A stretch of 64,000 nucleotides of DNA from an uncultured Prevotella sp. (GCF_946407605.1 NZ_CAMJOS010000010.1:37661-101660); one strand, 5' to 3'; positions 43,941 through 57,321 are shown, numbered from the stretch's first letter. Notes: generated by a model not told the origin, from the sequence alone. Made by a program: numbers and translations.

Positions 43941-45116
43941 CAGGCTTTATCCTATCGTCCACGTAATCCAGGCCACGACTACTATGGTCGCGGCACCTAT
44001 CTCATTACCCTGGTGGTTAGCGGCCGTGAACGCCTGCTCTCCCATTTTGTGACCGATCTCGGGCACAAAGCAGAGGGAGCAGAGGGCGGCCACAAATCCA
44101 CCCTTGCCCTCACCCCTATTGGCGAGGCCATACAGAAGGCATGGTTACAGACACCCGCCCATGCACACACTCATGGCAATAAGGTGGTAGTACATGCGTG
44201 CGTATGCATGCCCGACCATTTTCACGGTGTCATCGAAGTACTGGAACCCATGCAGTGGAGTCTGGGCGATATCATTCAGGCCTTCAAAGCTAACTGCACC
44301 AGCTATTGGCAGCAGCAACAAGGCCTCCCTTCCTCTACCAATCGGCCGATCTCGGCCGATTGCAGGAGCGAGCGTGCTCCAGCCTGGCTGCGCGAGAAGG
44401 CTGCCCTTCACTCTGACGAGGGCACTCTTATTCGCAGCATGTCAAAGAAGCAGCGTCAGGAGTACTACACCTTCGTGTGTCGCCAGCAGCGCCCGCTCTT
44501 TGATGACAACTACGACGACACGGTGTGCCTTGATGAGCGCCACCGCCAGGCGATGATAGCCTATGTGCATGACAACCCTCGCCGTGCTCTGTTGAGGCGA
44601 CTCCTGCCCGACTTCTTGCGCAGATGTTTGCATGTGCAGATAGACGGTCGTAGCTATGGCGCCTTCGGCAACCTATTCCTTCTGAGGTGGCCCCGTAAGT
44701 TGCAAGTGATGTGCCACCGCAAGCATCCCGTCAATGGTCATCCATACGAGGAAACTCCCGACTACGCTCATGAGCGAAACCAATGGGAGAATGCTATCAT
44801 GGAGGGAGGTACAGTCATTGTCACCCCTGGCATCTCTCGCGGTGAGCAGCTAATGAAAAATGAGTGCATAGAACGCGGCTATCCGTTGATACATCTGCAG
44901 CCGGCCCCCATAGACAAGTACTGGAAACCCGAGAAAAAGCGCTTTGATGCTTGTGCAAGTGGCTCGCTGCTCATATTGGCTCCCTGGAATCTCGACACGA
45001 TGGGCGCTGTTGGCAACGCACCATCCGACAGTGATTATAGTCGTTTTCACAATCTTAATACATTGGCCGCTGAGATATGTTCTTTCTATGGTGAAGCAAA
45101 GATAATTAGGGATTGA
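43938..45116 (+). CDS. RAYT-like Y1 (HUH) transposase fused to a DprA/SLOG-like domain
   Basis: 392 residues from ATG at 43938 (ends of the 40-bp repeats; an upstream frame from 43731 would run through the thrS terminator). Residues 1-230 are a REP-associated Y1 transposase: HACVCMPDHFHGVIEVLEPM with the HxH pair at 94/96, LGDIIQAFKANCTSYW, and the catalytic Tyr expected at about 209 in AYVHDNPRRA. Residues about 280-392 look like a DprA/SLOG nucleotide-binding fold (GGTVIVTPGISRGEQLM, FDACASGSLLILAPW, FHNLNTLAAEI). Odd: codons about 131-148 are a two-hairpin sequence (44339-44380). No flanking IS ends found, as typical for single-copy RAYTs that act on hairpins elsewhere. Whether it mobilises the two-hairpin elements here is inference. 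Confidence 0.82.
   Translation: MQALSYRPRNPGHDYYGRGTYLITLVVSGRERLLSHFVTDLGHKAEGAEGGHKSTLALTPIGEAIQKAWLQTPAHAHTHGNKVVVHACVCMPDHFHGVIEVLEPMQWSLGDIIQAFKANCTSYWQQQQGLPSSTNRPISADCRSERAPAWLREKAALHSDEGTLIRSMSKKQRQEYYTFVCRQQRPLFDDNYDDTVCLDERHRQAMIAYVHDNPRRALLRRLLPDFLRRCLHVQIDGRSYGAFGNLFLLRWPRKLQVMCHRKHPVNGHPYEETPDYAHERNQWENAIMEGGTVIVTPGISRGEQLMKNECIERGYPLIHLQPAPIDKYWKPEKKRFDACASGSLLILAPWNLDTMGAVGNAPSDSDYSRFHNLNTLAAEICSFYGEAKIIRD
44339..44380 (+). repeat. two adjacent hairpins inside the transposase gene
   Basis: CAATCGGCCGA / TCGGCCGATTG (11 bp, 2-nt loop), two bases, then GGAGC / GCTCC (6-nt loop), all in frame. A two-hairpin design like the dispersed elements, but with different sequence. Confidence 0.75.
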
Positions 45117-45127
45117 TTTCCTTTTTT

Positions 45128-45175
45128 ATTACAAAATCCTTCTCCCTTGCTTCTCCCTTCCTTCTCCCTTGCAAC
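45128..45175. repeat. CTTCTCCCTTG 11-nt tandem repeat after transposase gene
   Basis: Three units of CTTCTCCCTT(G/C) start shortly after the stop. Otherwise the 226-bp gap to the next gene has only its promoter. Confidence 0.65.
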
Positions 45176-45257
45176 AAAATCGGCCAAAACGCCCCATTTT
45201 CAAGTAAAAAATCTTGACGTTTGAGGACCGGCACTTTTATTTTTCTATGTACATTGC

Positions 45258-45287
45258 TTTGATTTTCAGAAAAAAGATGTACCTTTG
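45258..45287 (+). promoter_or_regulatory. promoter of zinc metallopeptidase gene
   Basis: TTTG at 45258-45261, an 18-bp spacer, and TACCTTTG at 45280-45287. Confidence 0.75.
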
Positions 45288-45342
45288 CATCCAATATTGG
45301 AACACAAAGGGAGCCTTTGTGACAAACTAAAACTATAATAGT

Positions 45343-46215
45343 ATGAGACTCAATGGAAGAAGACAGAGTTCGAATGTGGAAGACCGCAGAGGGCTCAGTA
45401 CAGGTGCCAAGGCCGGTATCGGCGGCATTGGAGGTATCATTGTCATTGCGCTGATGACCTTCCTCTCGGGAGGCGGTCTGGGCGACGTGGTGAACAACGT
45501 GGTGCAGAACGGGGGACTATCCAGCCTGCAGACGGAGACACCTGCGGGACAGCGCGAGTTCAGCGCGGAGGAAGAGCAGCTGGCTACGGAGTGTAAACAG
45601 ATTCTGGCCAGCACGGAGGATGTGTGGACGGAGGTGTTCCGTGAGAACGGCTTCGGGGAATACAAGGCTCCGACACTGGTGCTGTTTACGAACAGCGTCA
45701 ACTCGGCCTGCGGCTCGGCAACGGCTGCCGTGGGTCCGTTCTACTGCTCGGGTGACCAGAAGTTGTATATAGACCTGTCGTTCTTTACGGAGATGAAGAA
45801 ACAGCTGGGCGTGGAGGGTAACACCTTTGCATACGCCTACGTGATAGCCCACGAGATTGGTCACCATGTGGAGTACTCGCTGGGCATCCTTGGAAAGGCG
45901 CATGAGCAGATGAGACAGCTGGACAAGACGCGGGCTAACCAGGTGAGTGTGCGCCTGGAGCTGCTGGCTGACTACTATGCGGGCGTGTGGGCTCACTATG
46001 AGGATGCGAAGAACCACTCGCTGGAGTATGGCGATATGGAGAAGGGTCTGGAGCTGGCAAAGGCCATCGGCGACGACTGGCTACAGAAACAGGCTCAGGG
46101 CTATGCGCAGCCGGAGTCGTTTACCCACGGCACCAGCGCACAGCGTAAGCGTTGGCTGAAGCAGGGCTTCGATACGGGGGACATGAGGACGACTACTTTT
46201 GAAGGAGATATTTAA
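45343..46215 (+). CDS. ypfJ: YpfJ-family neutral zinc metallopeptidase
   Basis: 290 residues. Matches the Zn_peptidase family: start MRLNGRRQSSNVEDRRG, one membrane segment (about 27-45), AACGSATAAVGPFYC-type segment (NSACGSATAAVGPFYCSGDQ), zincin motif AHEIGHHVEYSLG with Glu catalytic, RLELLADYYAGVWAH with the further ligand Asp, and GTSAQRKRWLKQGFDTGD at the end. Substrate not known. Anchored to the inner membrane with the enzyme outside. Single gene. Confidence 0.9.
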   Translation: MRLNGRRQSSNVEDRRGLSTGAKAGIGGIGGIIVIALMTFLSGGGLGDVVNNVVQNGGLSSLQTETPAGQREFSAEEEQLATECKQILASTEDVWTEVFRENGFGEYKAPTLVLFTNSVNSACGSATAAVGPFYCSGDQKLYIDLSFFTEMKKQLGVEGNTFAYAYVIAHEIGHHVEYSLGILGKAHEQMRQLDKTRANQVSVRLELLADYYAGVWAHYEDAKNHSLEYGDMEKGLELAKAIGDDWLQKQAQGYAQPESFTHGTSAQRKRWLKQGFDTGDMRTTTFEGDI

Positions 46216-46223
46216 ATTAGTAA

Positions 46224-47120
46224 TTAGGAATTACTAATTATTCGCAGCCAGTCGCGGAGGAAGCCCTTGTACTGATTCTGGGAGTCGGCGATGAGGAGCA
46301 GGAGGCTGGGCGACACCTGACAGAGACCTTCGAAATTGGCAAATTGACGACTGGTGATGGAGAGCCGTGTGCGGAACTCTGTCACCAGTTGCTTTTGTAG
46401 GTGTTCATCAGACCCAGGCGACACCTCATAGATGCGAATCAGGGTCTTGGCACCAATCTTGAGACGGGGCACACGGATCTGACGTTCGAGCACCAGCAGA
46501 CGACCATCGTCGAGGGCGCAGAGCTCGGAGACGCCATGGAAATACTTGCGGTTGACGGGAGCATCGGGCTGGTAGTGATAGGTGTGCTTCAGCTGCAGGT
46601 CGTCACCAAAAGCCAGGATACGCAAGGTGCTGTCGCCAAGCAGGGGCCGCTCGGTGGTGGTAAAGAACAGATGGTTGACGGCATCGTAGGTGAGCGCCTC
46701 GAGGCCGAAGTTATGACTGGCCCGCTTGACAGCATCGGGCATGGCCAGTCGGCGCCCTGTGCGCTGGCCGTCGAGGGTGTATTCATAGACCTCGTTGTCG
46801 GCCTCGCCGCTGATAAACAGGGTATTGGTAGAGGGTCGATAGCAGATGCCCTCCATGTCGCGGTTGGGCAGTCCGCTGGAGTGATAGCCCAGGTCTTCGA
46901 GCATGCTGATGCGCTGTCCGTCAGCGTCGAACAGGATGCGGACGAGGCGGAAACCGTCTGTCGGGGCCTTGTCGTCGACCAAGGCAAAACAGTCGTTGCC
47001 TATAGCGCAGATGCCGCTATAGTTGCCTGCAGGCAGCTGCTTGCGGAAGTGCTGCTGACGCTGGGAGTAAACGAATAGCGGCACTACGATGAGTGCCGCT
47101 ATGATGATGATTCGTCGCAT
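46224..47120 (-). CDS. phytase-like esterase-domain protein
   Basis: 298 residues with an N-terminal membrane segment or signal (IIIIAALIVVPLFVYSQ). Beta-propeller resembling the 'esterase-like activity of phytase' family: SGICAIGNDCFALVDDKAP, RDMEGICYRPSTNTLFISGE, ADNEVYEYTLDGQRTGR, NFGLEALTYDAVNHLFFTTT and NFEGLCQVSPSLLLLIADSQ. Activity unproven for this subgroup. It starts one nucleotide after the GH2 stop, so the two are translationally linked. Confidence 0.75.
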   Translation of the reverse strand: MRRIIIIAALIVVPLFVYSQRQQHFRKQLPAGNYSGICAIGNDCFALVDDKAPTDGFRLVRILFDADGQRISMLEDLGYHSSGLPNRDMEGICYRPSTNTLFISGEADNEVYEYTLDGQRTGRRLAMPDAVKRASHNFGLEALTYDAVNHLFFTTTERPLLGDSTLRILAFGDDLQLKHTYHYQPDAPVNRKYFHGVSELCALDDGRLLVLERQIRVPRLKIGAKTLIRIYEVSPGSDEHLQKQLVTEFRTRLSITSRQFANFEGLCQVSPSLLLLIADSQNQYKGFLRDWLRIISNS

Positions 47121-47121
47121 A

Positions 47122-52217
<5,096 letters not shown>

Positions 52218-52218
<1 letters not shown>

Positions 52219-53720
52219 TGATGAGACAGTATATATATATTATGGTGGCAGCTCTGGCGCTGACAGCCTGTCAGACCAGCGTGCCCGAGAGCTACACGCA
52301 GAAGGATGAGCTGCCCGCTATCTATCCTGACTATACCGATGTGACCATCCCCGTCAACATCGCACCCCTGACATTTATGTTGGAACAGCAGGCCGACGAG
52401 GTGGTGGCCCGACTGTCGTATGGCGACGAGGAGATGGTATGTGGCGGCGATAAGGTGCAACCCGACATCGACGACTGGCATGCGCTGGCCGAGAAGGCGA
52501 AGGGGCACGACATCACCGTGGAGGTGTATGCCCGTGAGGGTGACCAGTGGACGCGCTTCAAGCCCTTTGCCTATCATGTATCGACAGACAGCATCGACCC
52601 TTGGCTGAGTTACCGACTCATCTCGCCGTCGTATGTCACCTATGAAGAGCTGACGCTTAACCAGCGTTGCCTGGAGAGCTACGAAGAGCGCGTGATGGTC
52701 GATAATATGCTGTGCTGCACAGAGGAGAACGGCCAGTGCGTGAACTGCCATAACTACCAGCAGTACGACCCAGAGCGCATGCTGTTTCATGCCCGTCAGA
52801 ATCATGGCGGCACAATGATTGTCTATAATGGCGACATCCATAAAATCAATATGCGCAACGATTCTATCCTCTCTGCAGGCGTCTATCCTACGTGGCACCC
52901 CTGGCTGCCACTGGTGGTCTTCTCGACTAACAAGACGGGACAGAGCTTCCATACTGCCCATCACAACAAGATTGAGGTGTTTGACTCGGCCAGCGACCTT
53001 ATTGCCTATGATGTGGCGAAGAACGAGGTGACGAATATCGAGAACGATACCACCGAGTTTGAGATTTATCCTTTCTGGGCCCCCGATGGCAAGACGGTGT
53101 ATTACTGCAGCGCCCACTTCATTTATAACGACTCGGTGGATCGCGAGCCTGACGTTATCATGCGTGCCAAGGAGTTCAAATACTGCATTTATAAGAAGAG
53201 TTTCGACCCAGAGACGATGACCTTCGGTCCTCACGAGATGGTGTTCGATGCCGACTCGCTGGACAAGAGTGCCACGCTGCCACGTATCTCGCCTGATGGT
53301 CGTTTCCTGGTGTTCACGCTGGGCAACTACGGCTGTTTCCATATCTGGCATCATGAGGCCGACCTGTGGCTGATGGACCTGAAGACAGGTGCTGTGGGTC
53401 GCATGGAGGGCATCAACAGCGACGATACGGAGAGCTATCACTCATGGTCGAGCAACGGTAAGTGGCTGGTTGTCAGCAGTCGCCGCGAGGATGGCAACTA
53501 CACGCGTCCTTTCATCGCTCATGTCGATGAGCAGGGGCGCAGCACTAAGGCCTTCGCCTTGCCGCAAGCTGATCCGGAGTTCCACCGTCAGTTCATGAAG
53601 AGCTATAACATCCCAGAGTTCATGCGTGGTCCGGTGAAGTATCGTCCTCAGGATTTCGCCAGGATTCTGCACGAGGAGGAGGGTAAGCCCGTGAAGTATG
53701 TACAGAAATTGTCGAAGTGA
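52218..53720 (+). CDS. TolB/PD40-like propeller lipoprotein with CxxCH motif
   Basis: 500 residues from ATG at 52218, overlapping the upstream stop (ATGA). Lipobox A-L-T-A-C. An Ig-like N-terminal part (about 25-130), then a WD40/PD40 propeller (FSTNKTGQSFHTAHHNKIEV, FWAPDGKTVYYCSAHF, LPRISPDGRFLVFTLGNYG, SWSSNGKWLVVSSRREDGNY). Residues about 174-178 read C-V-N-C-H, a c-type haem attachment signature, with another Cys pair just before (M-L-C-C). A haem-binding propeller lipoprotein is possible but not shown. Coupled to the DUF6057 membrane protein. Confidence 0.75.
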
Positions 53721-53736
53721 TTCTTGATTCAAGACG

Positions 53737-54390
53737 ATGAGGCGCGAGGAGCGATATAACATGGTGCTGGCGCATTTCCGCAAGGCGATGCCCGAGGTGA
53801 CTACCGAACTGGAATTCGGTAGCGTGTTCCAGTTGCTGGTGGCAGTGATGCTCAGTGCACAATGTACTGATAAGCGCGTTAACCAGGTGACGCCAGCACT
53901 CTTCCGTCGCTATCCGGATGCGAAGACAATGGCGCAGGCCGAGCCCGAGGATGTGCTGGAATATGTGAGTAGCGTGAGCTATCCTAATTCGAAGGCGGCT
54001 CATCTGGTGGCGATGGCGCGACTGTTGATAGAACGTTTCGACGGCGAGGTGCCCAGCGATATGGACCTGCTGATGGAACTGCCTGGGGTGGGGCGTAAGA
54101 CGGCTAACGTCATCCAGGCTGTAGCTTTCGGACAGTCGGCAATGCCCGTTGATACGCATGTCTTCCGTGTGAGTCATCGCTTGGGACTGGTGTCGAAAAC
54201 TGACAATACACCTTTCAAGGTAGAGCAGACGCTGAAAAAGCATATCCCTGCCGCCGAGGTGTCGTTGGCACATCACTGGCTCTTGCTTCATGGTCGCTAT
54301 GTCTGCACGGCTCGCAAGCCCCATTGCGAAAAGTGCGAATTGGAATCTCTCTGTCCCAAACAGTTAGAAGGCTCGCGCCTGGAACACTAA
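53737..54390 (+). CDS. nth: endonuclease III (DNA glycosylase/AP lyase)
   Basis: 217 residues. Excises oxidised pyrimidines and cuts abasic sites. Seen: AVMLSAQCTDKRVNQVTPAL, the helix-hairpin-helix LPGVGRKTANVI with the catalytic Lys, VDTHVFRVSHRLGL with the catalytic Asp, and the [4Fe-4S] pattern C-x6-C-x2-C-x5-C at the end. Full length. It follows the propeller lipoprotein by 16 bp and precedes ispE by a heptamer spacer. Confidence 0.95.
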   Translation: MRREERYNMVLAHFRKAMPEVTTELEFGSVFQLLVAVMLSAQCTDKRVNQVTPALFRRYPDAKTMAQAEPEDVLEYVSSVSYPNSKAAHLVAMARLLIERFDGEVPSDMDLLMELPGVGRKTANVIQAVAFGQSAMPVDTHVFRVSHRLGLVSKTDNTPFKVEQTLKKHIPAAEVSLAHHWLLLHGRYVCTARKPHCEKCELESLCPKQLEGSRLEH

Positions 54391-54410
54391 TTCATAATTC
54401 TCAATTCTCA
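54391..54410. repeat. AATTCTC heptamer spacer between nth and ispE
   Basis: The 20-bp gap consists of a short lead-in and two AATTCTC units that run directly into the ispE ATG. Confidence 0.75.
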
Positions 54411-55274
54411 ATGATCAGTTTTCCTATAGCAAAGATAAATCTGGGTCTCAACGTGGTGGAGCGTCGGCCTGACGGCTATCATAACCTCGAGACCGTGTTT
54501 TTCCCTGTGCCCCTGAAAGATGCGCTGGAGGTGCAGCTGATGGACGAGGCCTTCCCTTCGCCCTACGACTGCGACCTGAAGGTGACGAATATTGAGGTCG
54601 AGGGTGACGAGCAGCGTAACCTGGTGGTGAGGGCTTATAACCTGTTGAAGCAGGACTTCCCACAGATGCCGCGTGTGCATGCTCATCTCTATAAGGCTAT
54701 TCCCACGCAGGCAGGCATGGGTGGCGGCTCAAGCGACTGTGCGGCTATGCTGCTGATGCTCAATGAGATGTGTGGACTGAGTCTCAGTCAGCAGCAGCTC
54801 ATCGACTATGCTGCTAAGTTGGGTGCCGACTGTCCCATCTTCATACTCAACCAGCCTGCCTATGCCGAAGGGATAGGTGAGCGGCTGCAACCAATTGACC
54901 TGAATCTAAAGGGATATTACCTCGCTGTGGTGCGACCTGATATCCCTGTGCCTACAAAAGAGGCTTTTTCGCTGATTAAGCCCTGCAAACCAAAGAAGAA
55001 CTGCAGGACGATTATAGAACAACCCATCGAGACATGGCGCGATGAGTTGGAAAACGACTTTGAGAAGAGCGTCTTTGCGCTGCATCCTGAGATAGGCGCC
55101 ATCAAGCAGCAGCTCTATGACATGGGAGCCATCTATGCTGCTATGAGTGGTAGCGGCAGCGCCGTCTTTGGCATCTTCCCGCCGTCACTCGATAATGCCA
55201 GCTTCGAGCCACTTCTCCACGAGCGCTTTAGCGTCGCTACGGGCTGTGGCTTCGTCCACCTCGTACTCCTCTAA
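54411..55274 (+). CDS. ispE: 4-diphosphocytidyl-2-C-methyl-D-erythritol kinase
   Basis: 287 residues from ATG at 54411, which begins the conserved MISFPIAKINLGLNVVERRP. GHMP kinase of the non-mevalonate isoprenoid pathway. ATP loop PTQAGMGGGSSDCAAM at about 97-112, catalytic Asp in KLGADCPIF, and the late SGSGSAVFGIF. Odd: the last 30 codons (55185-55274) lie antisense within the converging pqqD gene, so the tail after F-G-I-F is overprinted and probably not homologous to other IspE tails. Starts immediately after a heptamer spacer behind nth. Confidence 0.93.
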   Translation: MISFPIAKINLGLNVVERRPDGYHNLETVFFPVPLKDALEVQLMDEAFPSPYDCDLKVTNIEVEGDEQRNLVVRAYNLLKQDFPQMPRVHAHLYKAIPTQAGMGGGSSDCAAMLLMLNEMCGLSLSQQQLIDYAAKLGADCPIFILNQPAYAEGIGERLQPIDLNLKGYYLAVVRPDIPVPTKEAFSLIKPCKPKKNCRTIIEQPIETWRDELENDFEKSVFALHPEIGAIKQQLYDMGAIYAAMSGSGSAVFGIFPPSLDNASFEPLLHERFSVATGCGFVHLVLL

Positions 55275-55472
55275 CAGCAGTCCGGCCAGCGTGTTTTCGT
55301 CGAAGTCTATGCCCTGGATGTTTTTCCAAAGGTAGGCCGACGTCTCATTCATGCTGATGATGCGGCTGAAGTCCACATTCTCAATGCCTTCGGCCACGAT
55401 GATGTTCTCACCACATACGGTGCGCAGTTTAAATCCTTTCTTTGTCTTCATATCTTCTTTTTCGGTCATCAT
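55185..55472 (-). CDS. PqqD-family peptide-chaperone-like protein
   Basis: 95 residues, or 88 from the ATG at 55451 (MKTKKGFKLRTVCGENIIVA). PqqD fold: FKLRTVCGENIIVAEGIENV, MNETSAYLWKNIQGIDFDEN, LAGLLLEEYEVDEATARSD, VEKWLEAGIIE. PqqD proteins bind precursor peptides for modifying enzymes in peptide natural product pathways. Last gene of a four-gene leftward operon; no radical-SAM enzyme or cyclase is adjacent. The 3' 90 bp overlap ispE convergently. A GGGGC/GCCCC hairpin (55473-55489) abuts the first ATG, favouring the later start. Confidence 0.85.
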   Translation of the reverse strand: MMTEKEDMKTKKGFKLRTVCGENIIVAEGIENVDFSRIISMNETSAYLWKNIQGIDFDENTLAGLLLEEYEVDEATARSDAKALVEKWLEAGIIE

Positions 55473-55514
55473 AGGGGCAAGCCCCTACGCTAGGTTATTT
55501 GACCCCTTCGGGGC
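55473..55514 (-). repeat. two short hairpins between S26 peptidase and pqqD
   Basis: Minus strand: GGCCCCGAAGGGGTC, then a 12-nt gap, then GTAGGGGCTTGCCCCTAT ending at the ATG. They form the whole 43-bp spacer and may control translation of pqqD. Confidence 0.65.
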
Positions 55515-55515
55515 C

Positions 55516-56028
55516 TTATAGTCTATTCTCTTTCCTCTTTCCACTTTCCACTTTCAGCCAATATGGAACATGCGGGTATAACGCAAATAGCAGATAGCGG
55601 CGAATGGGGTATAGACGAGTCCACCACCACGAGTAGATGCGCCATTTGCGCCCATTGGTGCTGTCGAGCCTGTCGCTGCCCTTACGATAGAAGCCGATGG
55701 CTTTGGCGCGGATATCAGCCAGTGTGCATTCGGGGTCGCTGTTCAGGTTGCCATCGCCTCGCAGGGTGACCTTATTACCCTCAATGCTAATGATGCGATG
55801 CAGCACAAAATGTCCTTTCCACAACTCTGCCAGCACGGCATCGCCCACCTGTGGCTTGTCGACGGCTTTCAGCAGGGCTTTGTCGCGGTTGTCCTCCAGG
55901 AAAGGCCGCATGCTGCGTCCACGCAAGGGTAGGGTGATGGTGTGCCCCTCGTTGATCAGGGCTACCACCTGCGGCAGGAACTCCTCGTTGGGCAGTTGCT
56001 TGACTATCGTGCTATCGTCTTGTGACAT
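55516..56028 (-). CDS. S24/S26-family (SipW-like) signal peptidase
   Basis: 170 residues. Motifs TLPLRGRSMRPFLEDNRDKA (Ser nucleophile in S-M-x-P), GDAVLAELWKGHFVLHRI (His at the place of the usual Lys, as in SipW-type Ser-His signal peptidases), then KVTLRGDGNLNSDPECTLAD. A hydrophobic stretch (about 132-156, IYSWWWTRLYPIRRYLLFAL) could anchor it. The last residues (KVESGKRKENRL) are encoded by CTTTCCA heptamers, the same origin as the tail of the 8068-9327 lipoprotein. Overlaps the HprK-like gene by 25 nt. Likely cleaves a peptide handled by the neighbouring PqqD and kinase-like proteins (inference). Confidence 0.82.
   Translation of the reverse strand: MSQDDSTIVKQLPNEEFLPQVVALINEGHTITLPLRGRSMRPFLEDNRDKALLKAVDKPQVGDAVLAELWKGHFVLHRIISIEGNKVTLRGDGNLNSDPECTLADIRAKAIGFYRKGSDRLDSTNGRKWRIYSWWWTRLYPIRRYLLFALYPHVPYWLKVESGKRKENRL
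55522..55560. repeat. CTTTCCA heptamer array at the 3' end of the S26 peptidase gene
   Basis: About four to five CTTTCCA/CTTTCCT units encode the C-terminal E-S-G-K-R-K-E-N residues just before the stop. Confidence 0.75.
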
Positions 56029-56879
56029 ATCAGTGCAGCTTCTTTATCGGGCAGACAATGGAGGGTATAGACGGGAGTGGTCTCCACGATGCGGGTGACG
56101 GCATTGCAGAGGTGATCATAGATGTAAGAGTCCCACATCATGCTCGAGCAGGCTGGCAGCACAGAGGCGAAGGCCTGCACGGCGGGTAGCTTTTCGATGC
56201 TGTTTTGTGGAGCACGTTCTATGCGGGTGACGGCTCCCAGTAGTGACCTGACGTTGCGATAGCAAGGGGTCTTGCCGCTCCAGGGTGAACCATAGATATA
56301 AGGTGTGCCGTCCTCGATGCGAATCACGGGATTGTCGTCGTTCATCAGACTGCAGTCGTCGATATGTTTCAGCCAGAGTGACGTATGCGTGCTCTTGCCT
56401 GTGCCGCTCTCGGCGATAAACGGATAGCCGTAGTCGCCTTTCATAATGGTGGAGGCGTGAACAAGCAAGGCTCCTTTGGCAGCGCCAGCAAAGGCGAAGA
56501 CCAGCATCAGGGCGTTGTTCAGACCGAAGGTGCGCATGCACCAGTCGCCATTGAGGGCGCATCGGCAGTTGCTGAAGTCCTCGTTGCATATCAGCAGACA
56601 GCAGTTGCTGTCGTTCACATCGCGAATAATATATTGGTAGCCGCCCTCGTGCAACTTATACACCAGCGTGTGTCCGTTGCCAGTGTCAAAGTCTTTCAGC
56701 AGCGATTTCTGCTTCACAGGACGTGTGGCGTCATCGACGGTGAGTGTGAATAGCGGCTCGGCGGTCTCTTCCATTCGGAAGGGGATAAACGACGGCAACA
56801 GCGTCATGTTGTTGACGCTGGTGTCGGCAAATCTGATGGTAATGTCGAGATTCGCAATCCGGAAATGGTTATTCTCCAT
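56004..56879 (-). CDS. HPr-kinase/PEPCK-like protein of PqqD cluster
   Basis: 291 residues from ATG at 56879, giving an 11-nt overlap with the gene before; the frame is open to 56903. The N-terminal half is a beta-rich domain (about 1-130). The second half has a Walker A loop PFIAESGTGKSTHTSLW (about 154-170), a D-D-N-P-V-I-R-I-E-D strand and GSPWSGKTPCY, as in HprK-like kinases. Relatives occur with PqqD and peptidase genes in lasso and other ribosomal peptide clusters, where some phosphorylate the peptide. Substrate here unknown. Overlaps the S26 peptidase gene by 25 nt. Confidence 0.82.
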   Translation of the reverse strand: MENNHFRIANLDITIRFADTSVNNMTLLPSFIPFRMEETAEPLFTLTVDDATRPVKQKSLLKDFDTGNGHTLVYKLHEGGYQYIIRDVNDSNCCLLICNEDFSNCRCALNGDWCMRTFGLNNALMLVFAFAGAAKGALLVHASTIMKGDYGYPFIAESGTGKSTHTSLWLKHIDDCSLMNDDNPVIRIEDGTPYIYGSPWSGKTPCYRNVRSLLGAVTRIERAPQNSIEKLPAVQAFASVLPACSSMMWDSYIYDHLCNAVTRIVETTPVYTLHCLPDKEAALICHKTIAR

Positions 56880-57315
56880 GTTCTGGATTATCGAATTCAT
56901 CACTCATGTCAATGGTTCTGAACTTGAAATCCTGATCGTTGATGAATCTGATGTCGTAGTGCAACTTACCGTCTTTCGACTGGGTGTACAACTTTTTCAT
57001 TTTCAGGAATTTCTTCTCCAGCTTCGAGCGTTTCTTGTTGGCCACCACAATGCAGGTACGGTTATCCATACCCTGATATTTCAGGTAGTTGCGCAACTCC
57101 AGCGAGTAGAGGTTCCTGCCTTGCAGGAAGTTACCCTTGGTGTCTATCCAGGCGCTGTCAATCTCCTGAACGTTAGTGAAATAGACGATGGTATCGCTAA
57201 ACGATGCCGCCATGCCGAAGATGTACATCTTTGGCACTACGACCTTCTTGGCGCTGGCAGTAGTACACACACCCAGCGTCATCACGGTCATCAATAAAAT
57301 TACAATCTGTCTCAA
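56869..57315 (-). CDS. secreted protein of unknown function, first gene of PqqD operon
   Basis: 148 residues with a signal peptide (MRQIVILLMTVMTLGVCTTA, cleavage near S-A-K-K). The mature part is basic in the middle (ANKKRSKLEKKFLKMKKLYT) and has KVVVPKMYIFGMAASFSDTI and LHYDIRFINDQDFKFRTIDM. No family recognised. Overlap with the HprK-like gene (11 nt) ties it to the PqqD, kinase and peptidase genes; it could be their substrate or a partner, but nothing in it resembles a leader-core precursor. Confidence 0.7.
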   Translation of the reverse strand: MRQIVILLMTVMTLGVCTTASAKKVVVPKMYIFGMAASFSDTIVYFTNVQEIDSAWIDTKGNFLQGRNLYSLELRNYLKYQGMDNRTCIVVANKKRSKLEKKFLKMKKLYTQSKDGKLHYDIRFINDQDFKFRTIDMSDEFDNPEHGE

Positions 57316-57321
57316 TATCTT

